Origin: JAAXQD01 sp032126435
GTDB taxonomy: Bacteria > Desulfobacterota > Desulfobacteria > Desulfobacterales > UBA11574
Length of the DNA stretch: 6,123 nucleotides
Assembly (NCBI GenBank): GCA_032126435.1
Contig: JAQBBE010000113.1
Location: forward strand, 1-6,123
Direction of reading: 5' to 3'
Position 1 is the stretch's first letter. Each line of letters opens with the position of its first letter. Shown in pieces: positions 4,619 through 6,123 of this stretch. Made by a program: the position numbers and the translations under genes. A model generated the notes under the pieces. The model was not told the DNA's origin. It did not search any database and worked only from the letters and a program-made list of their open reading frames with translations.

Positions 4619-5797
4619 ATGAACAAGCGTTATTTGAGAGTATTGTTTATTTTAATGATCAGCGCCCTGTTGATCGGTTGCGGCGGCCAAAAAGTTATGA
4701 CGACCGCGTCGTCTTTCGAGCCCTACAAATTTAACGCAAATCAGTATGTATCCAAGGTTGATAATTTTGTGGTGATCCTGGACACGTCTTCTTCAATGGC
4801 GGATAAATATGCGAAAAAGGAAAAAGCCAAAATCGCCAAAGATTTCTTAAGCGCCATGAATGAGACACTTCCGGAGCTGAAGTATAATGGGGCACTCAGA
4901 ACATTTGGCCACAGCGCCAGCCTGCCCGACAAGTCGACCTTGCTTGTTTACGGACCGACTCAGTATTCGACTTCGGGATTTGGAACGGCCTTAAATTCTG
5001 TAAAGGGACCCAGCGGGGATAGTTCTCTTGCGCTGGCAAAAGCCATCAACGCTGCCGGCGACGACATGAAGTCGTCTCAAGGTCCCATAGCGGTCATTAT
5101 CGTCAGCGATGGACAAAATATGGACCAAAAACCGGTGAAAGCTGCCGAGGCCATGAAAAGCCAGTTCGGTGACAGAGTTTGCATCGACACCGTACAGGTG
5201 GGAGACGATCCTGGCGGCAAAATGACGCTTGAACAGATTGTCAAAGCGGGCGGCTGCGGCATTTCAACCACCGCCGACAGACTGGCTGCCTCGGCGAACA
5301 TGGCCGGTTTTGTTGAAGGAATATTTTTAGCCAAGCCCGCTCCAAAACCGATGGCAAAACCGATGGCAAAACCGATGGACAGTGACGGCGACGGCGTGAC
5401 GGATGATAAGGATCAATGCCCCAATACGCCCAAGGGCGCCACCGTAGATGCAAGGGGTTGCTGGACGTACGCAGCCGTGGTGCTGTTTGATTTTAATAAG
5501 GCACTTATTAAGCCTGAAGCACATCCCATGCTTGATGAGGCGGTCGCGATACTGAAAAATAATCCGAAAATCAACGTAGCCATCGACGGGCATACGGATA
5601 ATATGGGTCCTGCCGCGTATAACATGATGCTTTCTGAGAAACGGGCCAAAGCCGTCATGAAATATCTTGTTGATAAAGGGGTTAAAGCTGAACGGCTTAC
5701 AACGAAGGGTTTTGGGTTAACCAAGCCGGCCGTCGGCAATGACACCAAGGCAGGTCGGGCTAAAAACCGAAGGGTCGAATTCAGGCCGGTTCAATAA
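4619..5797 (+). CDS. Outer-membrane lipoprotein with VWA, thrombospondin-3 and OmpA domains
   Basis: The 392-residue protein starts with a lipoprotein signal and lipobox LIGC, so Cys21 should be lipidated; Gly at +2 gives no inner-membrane retention signal. Residues about 50-235 are a von Willebrand factor A domain with the metal-site motif DTSSS (Asp55, Ser57, Ser59) and a later Asp164 in IVSDG. A Pro/Lys linker (239-253, KPMA repeats) leads to a thrombospondin type 3 calcium motif, DSDGDGVTDDKDQCP (254-268). Residues 285-392 are an OmpA/Pal peptidoglycan-binding domain with GHTDN, LSEKRAKAV and NRRVEF. Asp327 and Arg342 have the 15-residue spacing of the diaminopimelate-binding pair. The likely role is to tether the outer membrane to the wall and bind a partner through the VWA face; the partner is unknown. 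There is no beta-barrel. ATG 4619 has a consensus AAGGAGG six bases upstream. A 12-bp hairpin lies beyond the stop. Confidence 0.88.
   Translation: MNKRYLRVLFILMISALLIGCGGQKVMTTASSFEPYKFNANQYVSKVDNFVVILDTSSSMADKYAKKEKAKIAKDFLSAMNETLPELKYNGALRTFGHSASLPDKSTLLVYGPTQYSTSGFGTALNSVKGPSGDSSLALAKAINAAGDDMKSSQGPIAVIIVSDGQNMDQKPVKAAEAMKSQFGDRVCIDTVQVGDDPGGKMTLEQIVKAGGCGISTTADRLAASANMAGFVEGIFLAKPAPKPMAKPMAKPMDSDGDGVTDDKDQCPNTPKGATVDARGCWTYAAVVLFDFNKALIKPEAHPMLDEAVAILKNNPKINVAIDGHTDNMGPAAYNMMLSEKRAKAVMKYLVDKGVKAERLTTKGFGLTKPAVGNDTKAGRAKNRRVEFRPVQ
5344..5379 (+). repeat. Three 12-base tandem repeats in the lipoprotein linker
   Basis: AAAACCGATGGC occurs twice (5344-5355, 5356-5367), then AAAACCGATGGA (5368-5379), encoding the KPMA-type linker units between the VWA and thrombospondin-3 parts. 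The unit is a multiple of three and copies are nearly exact, so copy changes would alter linker length without breaking the frame. Confidence 0.8.
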
Positions 5798-5827
5798 TAA
5801 ATCCAACCATCCACGACCATATGACTT

Positions 5828-5870
5828 TGAAGATGGGGAAACGCAACGGTATTGCCGATCCCCATCTTCA
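5828..5870. terminator. 12-bp perfect hairpin after the lipoprotein gene
   Basis: TGAAGATGGGGA (5828-5839) pairs perfectly with TCCCCATCTTCA (5859-5870). After a 3x3 internal loop the stem continues as GCAA/TTGC with loop CGGTA. It begins 31 bases after the stop codon. No T-run follows on either strand, so it may stabilise the 3' end or stop transcription with Rho rather than act as a classic terminator. Confidence 0.5.
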
Positions 5871-6052
5871 TCCTCCCTACATTGGCACACCCTGCGTTCG
5901 GACTCTAAAACCGGATATGATGCAAACTTGTCGACCCGGTTATGGAATTCAGATATTAGCGGAAGAACGCGGTATATCAGGCAGGCAATATTATCGCCGA
6001 GAGGTCAGGTTCGGCACTCGGTAGAATAAACGTATCAGAATATCCAAAGAAA
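5871..6052. other. Gap with no supported gene
   Basis: Plus-strand open frames cross this stretch (for example to 6024) but start without ribosome binding sites and run through the hairpin. I recognise no protein family in them. With a minus-strand gene end beyond 6080, this looks like the space between converging genes. Confidence 0.45.
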
Positions 6053-6079
6053 GCGTGGCGCCGGTTTTTAGACCCACGC
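6046..6079 (-). terminator. Candidate terminator of a minus-strand gene
   Basis: On the minus strand GCGTGG (6079-6074) pairs with CCACGC (6058-6053) across a 15-base loop, followed by TTTCTTT (6052-6046). It lies directly after a possible stop codon at 6083-6081. The stem is short and the T-run is broken. Confidence 0.35.
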
Positions 6080-6080
6080 G

Positions 6081-6123
6081 CTAAAGGTCAAGATCCTGTT
6101 TTTCGATGATCGAGAGACCCATC
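6081..6123 (-). CDS. Possible C-terminal end of a minus-strand gene
   Basis: Read from 6122 down, the frame encodes MGLSIIEKQDLDL followed by TAG (6083-6081). The ATG at the edge is probably internal. The residues look protein-like, and a terminator-like hairpin follows at once, which is the main support. Thirteen residues are too few to name a family; this could be chance. Confidence 0.3.
   Translation of the reverse strand, partial: MGLSIIEKQDLDL

Noticed and set aside
5881..5897. TGGCAC followed by TGC as a sigma-54 promoter
   Set aside because: The GG and GC dinucleotides are 10 rather than 12 bases apart, and no plus-strand gene follows.
5821..6024. Plus-strand 67-codon frame after the lipoprotein gene
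   Set aside because: It contains the 12-bp hairpin at its start, lacks a ribosome binding site and matches no family I recognise; the GIQILAEERGISGRQYYR stretch looks faintly helix-turn-helix-like but is not enough.

Overview
The window looks like a chromosomal segment from a Gram-negative bacterium with moderate GC content, most likely a member of the Desulfobacterota (deltaproteobacterial type). Three lines support this: four of the five substantial genes encode envelope proteins of a diderm cell (outer-membrane phospholipase A, OprB-type porin, MscS channel, OmpA-domain lipoprotein); an EndoQ-family PHP nuclease is present; and the gaps hold a long palindromic element and a sigma-54-type promoter. 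The taxon is inferred from protein style and gap content, not from a marker gene.

Layout. Positions 1-372 carry the C-terminal part of an endonuclease Q family protein, whose start lies outside the window and whose last residues (QLKLF) match a sliding-clamp-binding motif. Then, 28 bases on, comes a PldA-like phospholipase A (401-1594) with an intact His/Ser/Asn catalytic signature and an extra N-terminal beta-rich domain. A 142-base imperfect palindrome (1594-1735) starts on the last base of its stop codon. Positions 1736-1997 form a dense control region: a 16-base perfect palindrome, a promoter-like TTGACA, and a hairpin followed by eight T's just before the porin ribosome binding site. An OprB-family carbohydrate porin with an N-terminal coiled coil follows (1998-3218) and ends at a hairpin/T-run terminator (3299-3330). 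The gap 3219-3730 contains a strong sigma-54-type promoter (TGGCAT-N5-TTGCT) overlapped by a 9-base inverted repeat. Next is a compact MscS channel (start chosen at GTG 3731, end 4543), then a lipoprotein combining a VWA domain, a thrombospondin-type-3 calcium motif and an OmpA peptidoglycan-binding domain (4619-5797). The last 320 bases are mostly non-coding: a 12-bp hairpin, then probably the terminator and last 13 codons of a gene on the minus strand.

How it fits together. From pldA to the lipoprotein, the genes deal with the outer membrane and turgor: lipid turnover, solute entry, osmotic release, and linking the outer membrane to peptidoglycan. Each large gap has its own promoter or terminator signals, so this looks like neighbouring, separately controlled envelope genes rather than one operon. 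No complete mobile element, CRISPR array, tRNA or rRNA was seen. The items most worth a second look are the clamp motif on EndoQ, the palindrome abutting pldA, the possible attenuator or small RNA ahead of the porin, and the sigma-54 promoter ahead of mscS.
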